From Rathayibacter sp. VKM Ac-2804 (GTDB taxonomy: Bacteria; Actinomycetota; Actinomycetes; Actinomycetales; Microbacteriaceae), in contig NZ_CP047420.1 in NCBI RefSeq assembly GCF_009866655.1, positions 1,488,001 through 1,552,000 of the forward strand: DNA of 64,000 bases. Direction: 5' to 3'. The position numbers and the translations under genes were made by a program. The number at the start of each line of letters is the position of its first letter. Position 1 is the first letter of the stretch. This document shows, in pieces, positions 26,981 through 35,340 of the stretch. The notes under the pieces are model-generated. The model was not told where the DNA came from. It ran no database searches and saw nothing but the letters and a program-made list of their open reading frames with translations.

Positions 26981-27829
26981 ATGCCCGACACCGACGACGC
27001 CCCCTCCGCGAACGACGCTCCGCTCCGTCTGCCGGCCGGCCGGAAGGCCGACCTGGCCGCCTACGTCGCCGAGGCGGGGGAGGTCACGGTCACCACGCTG
27101 GCCCGCCGCTTCTCGGTCTCCGCCGACACCGTGCGCCGCGATCTCGACCAGCTCGACGCGGACGGCTACCTCGTCCGCACGCACGGCGGCGCGGTGAGCC
27201 TCGCGGTGATGCCCGCCACCGAGAAGCGCCTCGACGTGCGCCTGGGGATCCAGCGCGGCGCGAAGGAGAAGATCGGCGCGCTCGCCGCCGGCCTCGTCGA
27301 CAACGGGGCGGTGGTGATGCTGAACGCCGGCACGACCTCGCTCGCCGTCGTCCGGCACCTCAACGACCACCGTGAGCTGACGATCGCGACGAACAACCTG
27401 CGCGTCCCCGCCGAGATCGGCTCGAAGACCTGCCGCGACCTCTTCGTCTTCGGCGGCGCCGTCCGCCTCGGCGGCCAGTCGACGGTCGGCCCGGTGGGCT
27501 TCGCGGTCGCGGAGCAGGGCGCCGCGGTCGATCTGCACTGCGACATCGGCCTGATCTCGGTCGGCGCCGTCTCGGCCGAGAACGGCTACTCGACCAGCAA
27601 CCTGGCGGAGGGCGTGATGATGAGCGAGATGATCGCGCGCTGCGAGCGGGTGGCGATCCTGGCCGACCAGACCAAGTTCGGCCGGACCCTCTTCGCGCAG
27701 GTGGCGGAGCTCGGACGGGCCGACTACCTCGTCACGGACGCCCCGCCGCCGCCGGAGCTCGAGGAGGCGCTGCGGGAGAAGGGCGTGCGCGTGGTGCTGC
27801 CGCCGGTGGCCGCCGCCCGCGAGCGCTGA
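26981..27829 (+). CDS. DeoR/GlpR family transcriptional repressor
   Basis: A 282-residue regulator. The N-terminal winged helix is VTVTTLARRFSVSADTVRRD followed by LDQLDADGYLVRTHGGAV, an exact DeoR signature. The C-terminal DeoRC sensor has LNAGTTSLAVVRHL, VFGGAVRLGGQSTVGP, SAENGYSTSNLAEG and VAILADQTKFGRTLFAQV, which binds a sugar phosphate. It is divergent from the sugar operon and very probably represses it until the phosphorylated substrate accumulates. The first ~18 residues are an unconserved acidic tail. Confidence 0.9.
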   Translation: MPDTDDAPSANDAPLRLPAGRKADLAAYVAEAGEVTVTTLARRFSVSADTVRRDLDQLDADGYLVRTHGGAVSLAVMPATEKRLDVRLGIQRGAKEKIGALAAGLVDNGAVVMLNAGTTSLAVVRHLNDHRELTIATNNLRVPAEIGSKTCRDLFVFGGAVRLGGQSTVGPVGFAVAEQGAAVDLHCDIGLISVGAVSAENGYSTSNLAEGVMMSEMIARCERVAILADQTKFGRTLFAQVAELGRADYLVTDAPPPPELEEALREKGVRVVLPPVAAARER

Positions 27830-27866
27830 CCCCGAGCGCTGACCCGCGCGCTGACCCTTGCGCTGA
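27820..27866 (+). repeat. Imperfect 12-13 bp tandem repeat spanning the deoR-family stop codon
   Basis: Four copies of a GCGCTGACCC-like unit follow each other; the first includes the real stop codon and each copy carries another TGA. Confidence 0.5.
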
Positions 27867-27872
27867 GGCGCC

Positions 27873-28328
27873 CTACAGCACGTTGATCGCCGTCGCCCGC
27901 CAGCGGGCGTCGGTGCCCTCCAGCCGGATGGCGACCGCGCGGGTGCGCACCCGGTTGTGCACGAGGACGACGGCTTCGACGATCCCGTCCCGCGGCTCCG
28001 TGACGACGACCCGGCCGACGGTGAACGGGATGCGCTGCGCCGAGCGGCCCTTGACGCTCCGGGCGCGCGCGGCCATCACCACCCGCTTCTGCAGGTGCCG
28101 GTACACGTCGTCGCTCAGCCAGCGGGCGAGCTGGTCGATCTCACGCGAGCCGCCCAGGACCTCGACCACCAGCAGCGTCAGGCAGGCCAGGATCGGCTCG
28201 GGATCGGGCAGCTCCGCCCGCGTCGCCGGCTGGGGGGCGAAGAAGGCGGCGGCGGGCGTCGCGGGGATGATCGCGTCCGCCTCGAGCGGCAGGGTGCGGT
28301 AATCGAACGCATCGGTGGGGTGCATCAT
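27873..28328 (-). CDS. Rv3235 family protein
   Basis: A 151-residue protein of a small actinobacterial family (Rv3235 type). The core has EPILACLTLLVVEVLGGSRE, IDQLARWLSDDVYRHLQKR, and IPFTVGRVVVTEPRDGIVEA with ARWRATAINVL at the end, which suggests an alpha/beta fold like that of small dimeric helper domains. Nothing indicates catalysis; some homologues sit beside secA, which is where this gene would lie without the sugar cassette. It converges on the deoR-family gene. Confidence 0.75.
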   Translation of the reverse strand: MMHPTDAFDYRTLPLEADAIIPATPAAAFFAPQPATRAELPDPEPILACLTLLVVEVLGGSREIDQLARWLSDDVYRHLQKRVVMAARARSVKGRSAQRIPFTVGRVVVTEPRDGIVEAVVLVHNRVRTRAVAIRLEGTDARWRATAINVL

Positions 28329-28524
28329 GCGGCGTGCTCCAAAGGCAGGACGAGCGACTCACGGTTCGGGTCACCTCTCGGCTCGGAAGGTGCGGGTCGT
28401 GCCGGGAGGGCACGACAGATGCCCTCATCGAAGCAGCCGAGCGATGCTCACGTCGGATCGAGCGCCGGTCTGTGGATAACCGGGCGCGGGGCACCGCAGG
28501 TGCGGTGCGCGCGACGACGGCGCC

Positions 28525-28530
28525 TAGGCT
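28525..28530 (+). promoter_or_regulatory. Putative -10 element (TAGGCT) for leaderless pdtaS
   Basis: TAGGCT ends six bases before the GTG at 28537 with no ribosome binding site between them. Confidence 0.45.
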
Positions 28531-28536
28531 TGTCGG

Positions 28537-30036
28537 GTGTCGACCCTCAGTGATCTCGTCCTCTCCCACGGCCGCTCCACGGACGCGGACGTCGAATGGC
28601 TGCACCTCCTGGTCGGCGATCTGCAGCTCCTCGCCGACCTCGCCTTCGCCGACATCGTGCTGTGGGTGCCGACGGCGGAGGGCGGCTTCGTCGCGGTCGC
28701 GCACGCCCGGCCCTCGAGCGCGGCGACGCTCTTCTACCGCGACTTCGTCGGGCAGAAGATCAAGGCGGAGTGGCGCGCCCAGGTCGCCGAGGCCTTCGAG
28801 AGCGCCCGCATCGTCGACACCTCCGCGCCGGACTGGTTCGAGGAGACCCCGACCCGGGTGCGCGCCGTGCCCGTCATCCGGCGCCTCGGCGGCTCCGACA
28901 GCGCGACCACGGACCAGCCGATCGCGGTCGTCACCCGGCACACCAACCTCAGCGAGACGCGGACCCCCAGCCGCCAGGAGCTGACCTTCAACGACTGCGC
29001 GAACGACCTCTTCTCGATGATCGCCTCGGGCGACTTCCCCGATCTCGGCGCGCCGACCGGCCCCCGGCGCGGCGCCCCGCGTGCCTCCGACGGCCTGATC
29101 CGCCTCGACGTCGACGGCATCACCACCTTCGCGAGCCCCAACGCGCTCTCGGCGTTCAACCGCATCGGCTTCGCGGACGAGCTCGAGGGCGAGTCCCTCG
29201 CCGAGGTCACCACCGGCCTGGTCGCCGGCAAGGTCGTCATCGACGAGTCGCTGCCGCTGGTCGTCACCGGCCGGGCGCCCTGGCGCACCGACATCGAGGC
29301 GCGCGGCGTCACCGTCTCGCTGCGCGCGATCCCGATCCGCGACCGCGGCGAGCGCGTCGGCGCCGTCGTGCTCTGCCGCGACGTGACCGAGCTGCGGCAC
29401 CAGGAGCGGGAGCTGATCACCAAGGACGCGACGATCCGCGAGATCCACCACCGGGTGAAGAACAACCTGCAGACGGTCGCCTCGCTGCTGCGCATCCAGG
29501 CCCGGCGGACCCACTCGGACCTCGCGCGGGAGGCGCTGACGCAGGCCATGCGCCGCGTCGCCGCGATCGCGGTCGTGCACGACACGCTCTCCGAGGGGCT
29601 CGCGCAGAACGTCGACTTCGACGCGGTGTTCGACCGCGTACTGCTGCTCATCGCCGAGGTCGCCTCGACGCACAACACCACGGTGCACCCCACCTTCACC
29701 GGCAGCTTCGGCGACCTGCCGAGCGAGTACGCGACTCCGCTCGCCCTCGCGCTGACCGAGCTGGTCACCAACGCGGTCGAGCACGGGCTGGCCGGCCGCG
29801 AGGGCGACGTCGAGATCGTCGCGACCCGCGGCGACGACGAGCTGACCGTCAAGGTGCGCGACACCGGCGTCGGACTGCCGGAGGGCAAGGTCGGCTCGGG
29901 CCTGGGCACGCAGATCGTGCGCACCCTGATCCAGGGCGAGCTCGGCGGGACGATCGACTGGCACACGCTGGTCGGCCGCGGCACCGAGGTCACCATCGAG
30001 GTGCCGCTGCGCTGGCTCAAGGGCCCGCGGGTCTGA
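28537..30036 (+). CDS. pdtaS: Sensor histidine kinase PdtaS (soluble, HisKA_2 type)
   Basis: A 499-residue kinase without membrane segments. An N-terminal GAF domain (about 20-150) is followed by a PAS domain (about 190-290; DGITTFASPNALSAFNRIGF). The HisKA_2 H-box is TIREIHHRVKNNLQTVASLL near residue 310, and the ATPase has ALTELVTNAVEHGLAG, VRDTGVGLPEG and GSGLGTQIVRTLIQGEL. In mycobacteria PdtaS phosphorylates the RNA-binding antiterminator PdtaR, which is not in this window. It converges on whiB1, as Rv3220c does beside Rv3219. Confidence 0.92.
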   Translation: MSTLSDLVLSHGRSTDADVEWLHLLVGDLQLLADLAFADIVLWVPTAEGGFVAVAHARPSSAATLFYRDFVGQKIKAEWRAQVAEAFESARIVDTSAPDWFEETPTRVRAVPVIRRLGGSDSATTDQPIAVVTRHTNLSETRTPSRQELTFNDCANDLFSMIASGDFPDLGAPTGPRRGAPRASDGLIRLDVDGITTFASPNALSAFNRIGFADELEGESLAEVTTGLVAGKVVIDESLPLVVTGRAPWRTDIEARGVTVSLRAIPIRDRGERVGAVVLCRDVTELRHQERELITKDATIREIHHRVKNNLQTVASLLRIQARRTHSDLAREALTQAMRRVAAIAVVHDTLSEGLAQNVDFDAVFDRVLLLIAEVASTHNTTVHPTFTGSFGDLPSEYATPLALALTELVTNAVEHGLAGREGDVEIVATRGDDELTVKVRDTGVGLPEGKVGSGLGTQIVRTLIQGELGGTIDWHTLVGRGTEVTIEVPLRWLKGPRV

Positions 30037-30065
30037 TCGCGGTCGTCGCCCCCCCGAGACGACGC

Positions 30066-30095
30066 GACCCCCGCTGCCGAGGGCGAGCGGGGGTC
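30066..30095. terminator. Bidirectional hairpin terminator between pdtaS and whiB1
   Basis: GACCCCCGCT (30066-30075) pairs perfectly with AGCGGGGGTC (30086-30095) around a ten-base loop. Confidence 0.65.
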
Positions 30096-30132
30096 GGGGT
30101 GGGGCTGCTGCCGGACGGTGCCGGCGCGGGCG

Positions 30133-30381
30133 CTACGAGGCGCGGCGGGCGCGGGCGGCGCGGCGCTTGAGGGCGCGGCGCTCGTCCTCGCTGAGGCCGC
30201 CCCAGACGCCCGAGTCCTGGCCGGTCTCGAGGGCGTACTGGAGGCAGACCTCCGTGACGGTGCAGCGACCGCAGACCGTCTTCGCCTTCTCGATCTGGTC
30301 GACGGCGGGTCCGGTGTTGCCGACCGGGAAGAAAAGCTCGGGGTCAGCGGTGAGGCAAGCGGCCTTGTCGCGCCAGTCCAT
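30133..30381 (-). CDS. whiB1: Transcriptional regulator WhiB1
   Basis: An 82-residue iron-sulphur regulator. The four cluster cysteines are at C9, C37, C40 and C46 (AACLTADP; TVCGRCTVTEVC), the same positions as in mycobacterial WhiB1. The turn GVWGGLSEDERRALKRR and a basic tail follow. WhiB1 binds the primary sigma factor, is essential in mycobacteria and reacts with nitric oxide. ATG 30381 has AAGGAG eight bases upstream. Confidence 0.95.
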   Translation of the reverse strand: MDWRDKAACLTADPELFFPVGNTGPAVDQIEKAKTVCGRCTVTEVCLQYALETGQDSGVWGGLSEDERRALKRRAARARRAS

Positions 30382-30723
30382 GCAGGTGCTCCTTGTGTGA
30401 CAGCGTGCGTGGAGGAACCACGCAGTGTTCGGGTGGGATGATCGAGTCACACCGACGGTTCTGACCATCGGCATGCGCCGGGCACCTGCACCGGCGCACG
30501 CCACGAGACCTCACGCAGCTGCGCGAGGCGGTTCAGGGCGGGACCGGACGGTGCTCGGTTCTTCCCGATGGGAGATCGCTCCGATCGCAGTCGCGCCTCG
30601 CGGCGCAGCAGGATCGGAGAGTTCACATCGGCGGTAACCCACGACCCTGTGAGCGGTGAAACGAACTGCACTAGCCTGTCACGGAGGCAGGCTCGAATCA
30701 AGAGTGCTGGATGGGATGCAGCT
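30382..30723. other. Intergenic region between whiB1 and a small membrane protein gene
   Basis: These 342 bases hold the whiB1 leader (its promoter was not pinned down) and, at 30672-30677, a TAGCCT -10-like box for the plus-strand gene. I found no convincing gene, RNA or repeat in the remainder. Confidence 0.5.
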
Positions 30724-31158
30724 GTGATCATGGACGGGAACCGGCCTCCGACCAGGCCGGGAAGCGGCTCGCGGCCCCTCGGCCTGCTCCTGCTCGTCGC
30801 TGTTCTGGCGCTGGAGACCGCCGCCGTGGCGTGCGTCACCGGGTGGCTCGTCCTCGAGCTGGTGACGACGCGCGCCGGTTCGGTCGGCGGCGGGATCGCC
30901 ATCGTCGTGCTCTCCTTCATCGCGCTCGCCTGGGTCGCCGCGACCACCGTCGGCACCGCCCGGCGCCGCAGCTGGATCCGCGCCTCCGCCCTCACGATCC
31001 AGCTGGTGCTGATGGCCGTCGCCCTCGGCGCCTTCCAGGGGCAGTACGCCGTCCCGGACATCGGCTGGGCTCTGCTCGCACCGGCCCTGCTCGCCGTGGT
31101 GCTGCTCTTCCTGCCGAGCACGGTCGCCGCGACCCGTCGGGACCCCGGGCTGGGCTGA
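30724..31158 (+). CDS. Small integral membrane protein, unknown function
   Basis: A protein of about 144 residues with four predicted membrane helices (LGLLLLVAVLALETAAVACV; GIAIVVLSFIALAWVAATTV; ALTIQLVLMAVALGAFQ; WALLAPALLAVVLLFLP) and short polar ends. I do not recognise a family beyond a general actinobacterial four-span protein. The start is either GTG 30724, with GGGAT seven bases upstream, or ATG 30730. It lies 55 bases before the aldo/keto reductase gene. Confidence 0.6.
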   Translation: MIMDGNRPPTRPGSGSRPLGLLLLVAVLALETAAVACVTGWLVLELVTTRAGSVGGGIAIVVLSFIALAWVAATTVGTARRRSWIRASALTIQLVLMAVALGAFQGQYAVPDIGWALLAPALLAVVLLFLPSTVAATRRDPGLG

Positions 31159-31213
31159 GTCCACCCTCGGCCCGACCGGCCCGGCCGGGACCCGGGTCGG
31201 CTAGCGTCGGAGG

Positions 31214-32191
31214 ATGGACTCCACCCGACTCGGCCTCAGCGGCCTCCAGGTCTCCTCGATCATCCTCGGCTGCATGAGCTTCGGCGCCCCCGACCGCGGT
31301 GCGCACGGCTGGAGCATGGGGGAGGAGGAGTCGCGGCCCTTCCTCCGCCGCGCTCTCGAGCTCGGCATCACCACCTTCGACACCGCCGACGTCTACTCCG
31401 ACGGCACGAGCGAGGAGTTCGTCGGCCGGGCCCTCGCCGACTTCGCCGTGCGCGAGGAGGTCGTCATCGCGACCAAGGTGCACGGCACGATGCGTCCGAG
31501 CGCCAACGGCGGCGGACTCTCGCGCCGGCACATCCTCAGCGCCATCGACGACAGCCTCCGCCGCCTCGGCACCGACTACGTCGACCTCTACCAGATCCAC
31601 CGCTGGGACCCGCTGGTGCCGATCGAGGAGACGATGGAGACCCTGCACGACGTCGTCCGCTCGGGCAAGGCGCGCTACATCGGCGCATCGAGCATGTGGG
31701 CGTGGCAGTTCGCGAAGGCGCAGTACACCGCGGACCTCGGCGGCTGGACCCGCTTCGTCTCGATGCAGGACCAGTACAACCTCATCCAGCGCGAGGACGA
31801 GCGCGAGCTGCACCCGTTCTGCCTCGACCAGGGCGTCGGGGTCATCCCGTGGTCGCCGCTGGCCCGCGGGCGCCTCACCCGCGACTGGGACGCGACCACG
31901 TCGCGCACGGAGACCGACCTCTACGGCAAGACGCTCTACCACCAGCAGGAGGAGGCCGACCGCCGCACAGCGGGCACGGTCGAGCGCATCGCGGCGGAGC
32001 GCGGCGTCCCGCGCGCGCAGGTCGCCCTCGCCTGGGTGCGCCAGCAGGAGGCGGTGACCGCGCCCATCGTCGGCGCGACGAAGATGCAGCACCTCGAGGA
32101 CGCGGTCGCCTCCGTCGACCTCGAGCTGACGCCCGAGGAGCTCGACGCGCTCGGCGCCGACTACGCCCCGCGCTTCAACGAGGGCTTCTAG
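31214..32191 (+). CDS. Aldo/keto reductase
   Basis: A 325-residue NADPH-dependent oxidoreductase with a TIM-barrel fold. Catalytic residues are visible as Asp and Tyr in TFDTADVYSDGTSEEFVGRA, Lys in VVIATKVHG and His in LYQIHRWDPLVPIEETM. The cofactor-binding end has IPWSPLARGRLTRDWD and APIVGATKMQHLEDAV. The sequence belongs with the YajO/AKR group that reduces aldehydes; the physiological substrate is unknown. A TAGCGT box lies six bases before the start, and GGAGG directly precedes the ATG. Confidence 0.92.
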   Translation: MDSTRLGLSGLQVSSIILGCMSFGAPDRGAHGWSMGEEESRPFLRRALELGITTFDTADVYSDGTSEEFVGRALADFAVREEVVIATKVHGTMRPSANGGGLSRRHILSAIDDSLRRLGTDYVDLYQIHRWDPLVPIEETMETLHDVVRSGKARYIGASSMWAWQFAKAQYTADLGGWTRFVSMQDQYNLIQREDERELHPFCLDQGVGVIPWSPLARGRLTRDWDATTSRTETDLYGKTLYHQQEEADRRTAGTVERIAAERGVPRAQVALAWVRQQEAVTAPIVGATKMQHLEDAVASVDLELTPEELDALGADYAPRFNEGF

Positions 32192-32200
32192 CGGCGGCGG

Positions 32201-32344
32201 GACTCGATGCGCCCGCTGCGCGGGCTGCTCGACCAGCATGGACCGCCGGAACGGCGGGCGGCCGCCCTCCGTGGACCGCTGGAACGGCAGGCGGCTGCCC
32301 TGCATGCTGGTCGAGCAGCCGCCGGAGGCGGCGTATCGAGCCCC
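32201..32344. repeat. Inverted pair of interspersed repeat elements
   Basis: A forward copy of the window's repeat family (32201-32240, GACTCGATGCGCCC ... CTCGACCAGCATG) and a reverse copy (32303-32344, CATGCTGGTCGAG ... TATCGAGCCC) flank about 60 bases. The 17-base arms GCTGCTCGACCAGCATG and CATGCTGGTCGAGCAGC are perfect complements, so a large hairpin can form between the aldo/keto reductase gene and bcp. Confidence 0.75.
32239..32304. repeat. Two 33 bp tandem units inside the inverted repeat pair
   Basis: Units 32239-32271 and 32272-32304 share TGGACCGC.GGAACGGC.GGCGGC.GCCCT with a few substitutions. Confidence 0.6.
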
Positions 32345-32350
32345 GGCGCC

Positions 32351-32851
32351 TCAAGCCAGCTTGAGCTTCTTCCGCAGCGCCTGCACGTGTCCGGTGGCGC
32401 GCACGTTGTACTGCGCGAACTCGAGGTCGCCCTCGGGCCCGACGACGAAGGTCGAGCGCAGGACGCCGACGACCGTCTTGCCGTAGCTGTTCTTCTCGCC
32501 CCACACGCCGTAGGCGCGGTGGACGGTCATGTCCGGGTCGCTCAGCAGCGGGTAGGCGAGGCCGTGCTCGTCCGCCCAGCGGCGCAGCGCCTCCGGGGTG
32601 TCGCGCGAGACGCCGAGCACCTCGTAGCCGGCCGCCTGGAGCGCCGCCGTGCTGTCGCGGAAATCGCACGCCTCGGTCGTGCAGCCGGGGGTGTCGGCCT
32701 GCGGGTAGAAGAAGAGGATGACGCGGCGGCCGCGGAGATCGGCGAGGTCGACCGGTCGGCCGTCCTGGTCGGGCAGAGAGAAGGCGGGCGCGGCGTCGCC
32801 GGCGGAGAGGCGCGCGTCGGCGGGGATCGGGGGGACTGCGGTGTCGGTCAT
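32351..32851 (-). CDS. bcp: Thioredoxin-dependent thiol peroxidase (BCP/PrxQ)
   Basis: A 166-residue peroxiredoxin that reduces hydrogen peroxide and organic peroxides using thioredoxin. The active site is FFYPQADTPGCTTEACDFRD with peroxidatic Cys57 and resolving Cys62, the atypical two-cysteine arrangement of PrxQ. It also has SDPDMTVHRAYGVWGEKNS and RSTFVVGPEGDLEF. Its ATG overlaps the rsgA stop by four bases, so it is co-translated with rsgA. Confidence 0.94.
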   Translation of the reverse strand: MTDTAVPPIPADARLSAGDAAPAFSLPDQDGRPVDLADLRGRRVILFFYPQADTPGCTTEACDFRDSTAALQAAGYEVLGVSRDTPEALRRWADEHGLAYPLLSDPDMTVHRAYGVWGEKNSYGKTVVGVLRSTFVVGPEGDLEFAQYNVRATGHVQALRKKLKLA

Positions 32852-33924
32852 CGTCTGCTTCCGTCGGTGGTGGCGAAGGTGGTCAGGAGGCGCTGGAGCG
32901 AGTCGAGGCGCTCCGGCCCGCTCGCCCCGAGCAGCCCGCCCTCGACGGCCTCGATGATCGCGCAGTCGGGGGAGTCGGGCAGGTGCGTGCAGCCGCGCGG
33001 GCAGTCCTCGGCGAGCACGGCGAGCGTCGTGAAGGCGCCGAGGATGTTGTCGGTGTTCACGTGGCCGAGGCCGAAGGAGCGCACGCCCGGGGTGTCGATG
33101 ACCCAGCCGTGCCGGTCGCCGCGCTCGACCCTCAGCGAGACGGTGGAGGAGGAGGTGTGCCGGCCGCGCCCGGTCACCGTGTTGACCCGGCCGATCGCCC
33201 GGTGCGCGTCGGGGACGAGCTTGTTCACGAGCGTCGACTTGCCGACTCCGGAGTGGCCGACGACGACGGTCTCGTGACCGAGCAGCGCCTCGGCGATCTC
33301 GTCGACGGGCGGCTCGTCCTGGCTGGAGAGGAACACCCGGAGGTCGAGTCCCTCGAAGTTGCGGAGGAAGGGCGCGGGATCGGCGAGGTCGGTCTTGGTG
33401 ATGCAGAGCATCGGGGTGATGCCGGCGTCGAAGGCGGCGACCAGGTAGCGGTCGACGAGGCGGGTGCGCGGCTCCGGGTCGGCGGCGGCCACCACGCAGA
33501 CCATCTGGTCGGCGTTGGCGACGATCACGCGCTCGATCGCGTCGGTGTCGTCGGCGCTGCGGCGCAGCAGCGTGGAGCGCTCGCGGATCCGGACGATGCG
33601 GGCGAGGGTGCCCTCGTCGCCGCTGGAGTCGCCGACCACGTCGACGCGGTCGCCGGGGACGATCGCCTGCTTGCGCAGCTCCCGGGCGCGCGCCGCCGTG
33701 AACTCGTGCTCCTCGGGCGTGCCGTCGCCGATCATCACCGTGTAGCGGCCGCGGTCGACGCCGAGGACCATCGCGATCTCGGCGTCCTCGTAGGCCGGCC
33801 TGTTCTTCGTGCGCGGCTTGGTCCCCTTCGGGTTCGGCCGCACCCGCGCGTCCGACTCGTCGTAGCCGTCGAAGTCGTCGAGCACACCGTCGGCGTCGAG
33901 GCCGCTGTCCGTCCACCACGACAC
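32848..33924 (-). CDS. rsgA: Ribosome small-subunit-dependent GTPase RsgA
   Basis: A 358-residue circularly permuted GTPase of 30S subunit maturation. Order of parts: OB-fold (about 70-130), then G4 (TKTDLAD), G5, G1 GHSGVGKSTLVNKLVPDAHR and G3 IDTPGVRSFGLGH, then the C-terminal zinc knuckle EDCPRGCTHLPDSPDCAI. This order is specific to RsgA. It starts three bases after aroA; aroA, rsgA and bcp form a compact operon. Confidence 0.95.
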   Translation of the reverse strand: MSWWTDSGLDADGVLDDFDGYDESDARVRPNPKGTKPRTKNRPAYEDAEIAMVLGVDRGRYTVMIGDGTPEEHEFTAARARELRKQAIVPGDRVDVVGDSSGDEGTLARIVRIRERSTLLRRSADDTDAIERVIVANADQMVCVVAAADPEPRTRLVDRYLVAAFDAGITPMLCITKTDLADPAPFLRNFEGLDLRVFLSSQDEPPVDEIAEALLGHETVVVGHSGVGKSTLVNKLVPDAHRAIGRVNTVTGRGRHTSSSTVSLRVERGDRHGWVIDTPGVRSFGLGHVNTDNILGAFTTLAVLAEDCPRGCTHLPDSPDCAIIEAVEGGLLGASGPERLDSLQRLLTTFATTDGSRR

Positions 33925-33927
33925 GGG

Positions 33928-35283
33928 TCAGACCCCGCCCGCGAGTGCGGTCCAGAGTTCGGGGAACTGCGGGAGGGTCTTGGAGGTCGTCGCGATGTCC
34001 TCGATCGCGACGCCCGGCACGACGAGGCCGATCAGCGCGCCGGCGTGCGCCATGCGGTGGTCGGAGTAGGTGCGCCAGCGGCCCCCGTGCAGCGGGGCGG
34101 GCTCGATGCGCAGGCCGTCCTCGAGCTCGGTGACGGCGCCGCCGAGGCCGTTGATCTCGGCCGCGAGGGCGGCGAGGCGGTCGGTCTCGTGGTGGCGGAT
34201 GTGGCCGATGCCGGTGAGGGTGCTCGGACCGCTCGCGAGGGCCGCGAGGGCCGCGAGGGCGGGGGCGAGCTCGCCGCCCTCCGAGAGGTCGAGGTCGACG
34301 CCGAGGATCTCGTCGCCGCCGCGGACGACGAGGTCGTCGCCGTCGCGCTCGACGCTCGCGCCGAACATCGGCAGGATGCGCTCGAGGTGCGCGCCGACCT
34401 GGGTGGTCTCGGCCGGCCAGTGCCGGAACCGCACGGTGCCGCCGGTGACGAGCGCGGCGGCCAGGAACGGAGCGGCGTTGGAGAGGTCCGGCTCGATCAG
34501 GACGTCGGCCCCGGCGATCGGCTGCGGAGCGATCGTCCAGGCGCCCGGTGTCGAGGCGTCGACGATCACGCCGCGGGCCTCGAGGGCGGCGATCGTCATG
34601 TCGATGTGCGGCTGGCTGGGCAGCGCGCCGCCCTCGTGCCGCAGGCGCAGGCCCTCGTCGAAGCGCGCCCCGGCGAGGAGCAGGGCCGAGACGAACTGGC
34701 TCGAGCGGGTGGCGTCGACCACGGCGTCGCCGCCGCGGATCGAGCCGGAGCCGTGCACGGTGAAGGGGAGCGAGCCGCGGCCGTCATCGGCCACGTCGAC
34801 GCCGAGCGAGCGGAGGGAGGCGATGGTGGCGCCCATCGGGCGCTTGTAGGCGTAGGCGTCGCCGTCGAAGGTGGTAGGCCCGAGCGCGAGACCTGCGAGC
34901 GGCGGCAGGAAGCGCATCACGGTGCCGGCCAGACCGCAGTCGATCGTCGTGGAGCCGAAGAGCTCCTCCGCCGGCTCGACGACGAGATCGGCGCCGAAGG
35001 AGCCGGTGGCGCCCTCCTCGCGGATCGTCGTGCCGAGGGCGCGCAGGCCCTCGATCATCAGCGCGCTGTCGCGGGAGTGCAGCGGTGCGCGCAGCACGGA
35101 CGGGGCGTCGGCGAGCGCGGCGAGGACGAGCTCGCGGTTCGTCAGCGACTTGGAGCCGGGCAGCTCGACGACGGCGTCGAGGGCGCCGGCGGCGGCAGGC
35201 GCCGACCAGTCCTCCTCGCCGGGGAGCGCGCGGGCGTCGCCGTACGGATCGAACTCGGGAGCGGAATAACGCGAGAAGACCAT
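33928..35283 (-). CDS. aroA: 3-phosphoshikimate 1-carboxyvinyltransferase (EPSP synthase)
   Basis: A 451-residue shikimate pathway enzyme. The N-terminal motif VELPGSKSLTNRELVLAALA carries the phosphate-binding Lys/Ser. LFGSTTIDCGLAGTVMRFLP matches the conserved LGNAGTA-type loop in its actinobacterial form, and the C-terminus has RHKETDRL-like IRHHETDRLAALAAEI and TYSDHRMAHAGALIGL. Its ATG lies inside the predicted sigH promoter on the other strand. Confidence 0.95.
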   Translation of the reverse strand: MVFSRYSAPEFDPYGDARALPGEEDWSAPAAAGALDAVVELPGSKSLTNRELVLAALADAPSVLRAPLHSRDSALMIEGLRALGTTIREEGATGSFGADLVVEPAEELFGSTTIDCGLAGTVMRFLPPLAGLALGPTTFDGDAYAYKRPMGATIASLRSLGVDVADDGRGSLPFTVHGSGSIRGGDAVVDATRSSQFVSALLLAGARFDEGLRLRHEGGALPSQPHIDMTIAALEARGVIVDASTPGAWTIAPQPIAGADVLIEPDLSNAAPFLAAALVTGGTVRFRHWPAETTQVGAHLERILPMFGASVERDGDDLVVRGGDEILGVDLDLSEGGELAPALAALAALASGPSTLTGIGHIRHHETDRLAALAAEINGLGGAVTELEDGLRIEPAPLHGGRWRTYSDHRMAHAGALIGLVVPGVAIEDIATTSKTLPQFPELWTALAGGV

Positions 35284-35288
35284 CGGTT
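35263..35288 (+). promoter_or_regulatory. Sigma-R/SigH-type promoter (GGAAT-N18-GTT) upstream of sigH
   Basis: GGAAT (35263-35267) and GTT (35286-35288) are separated by exactly 18 bases, the published consensus for redox sigma factor SigR/SigH. Transcription would begin near 35295 and include the ribosome binding site and ATG of the long sigH form. The element overlaps the aroA start codon on the opposite strand. Confidence 0.7.
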
Positions 35289-35340
35289 GTCAGAGTAGTC
35301 GGCGAACGGACCGACGGCAGGATCAGGCGGGAGGCGAGGC

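Noticed and set aside
30382..30480. CRP/Cmr binding site upstream of whiB1
   Set aside because: TGTGA and TCACA half sites are present (near 30394 and 30446) but not with the six-base spacing required.
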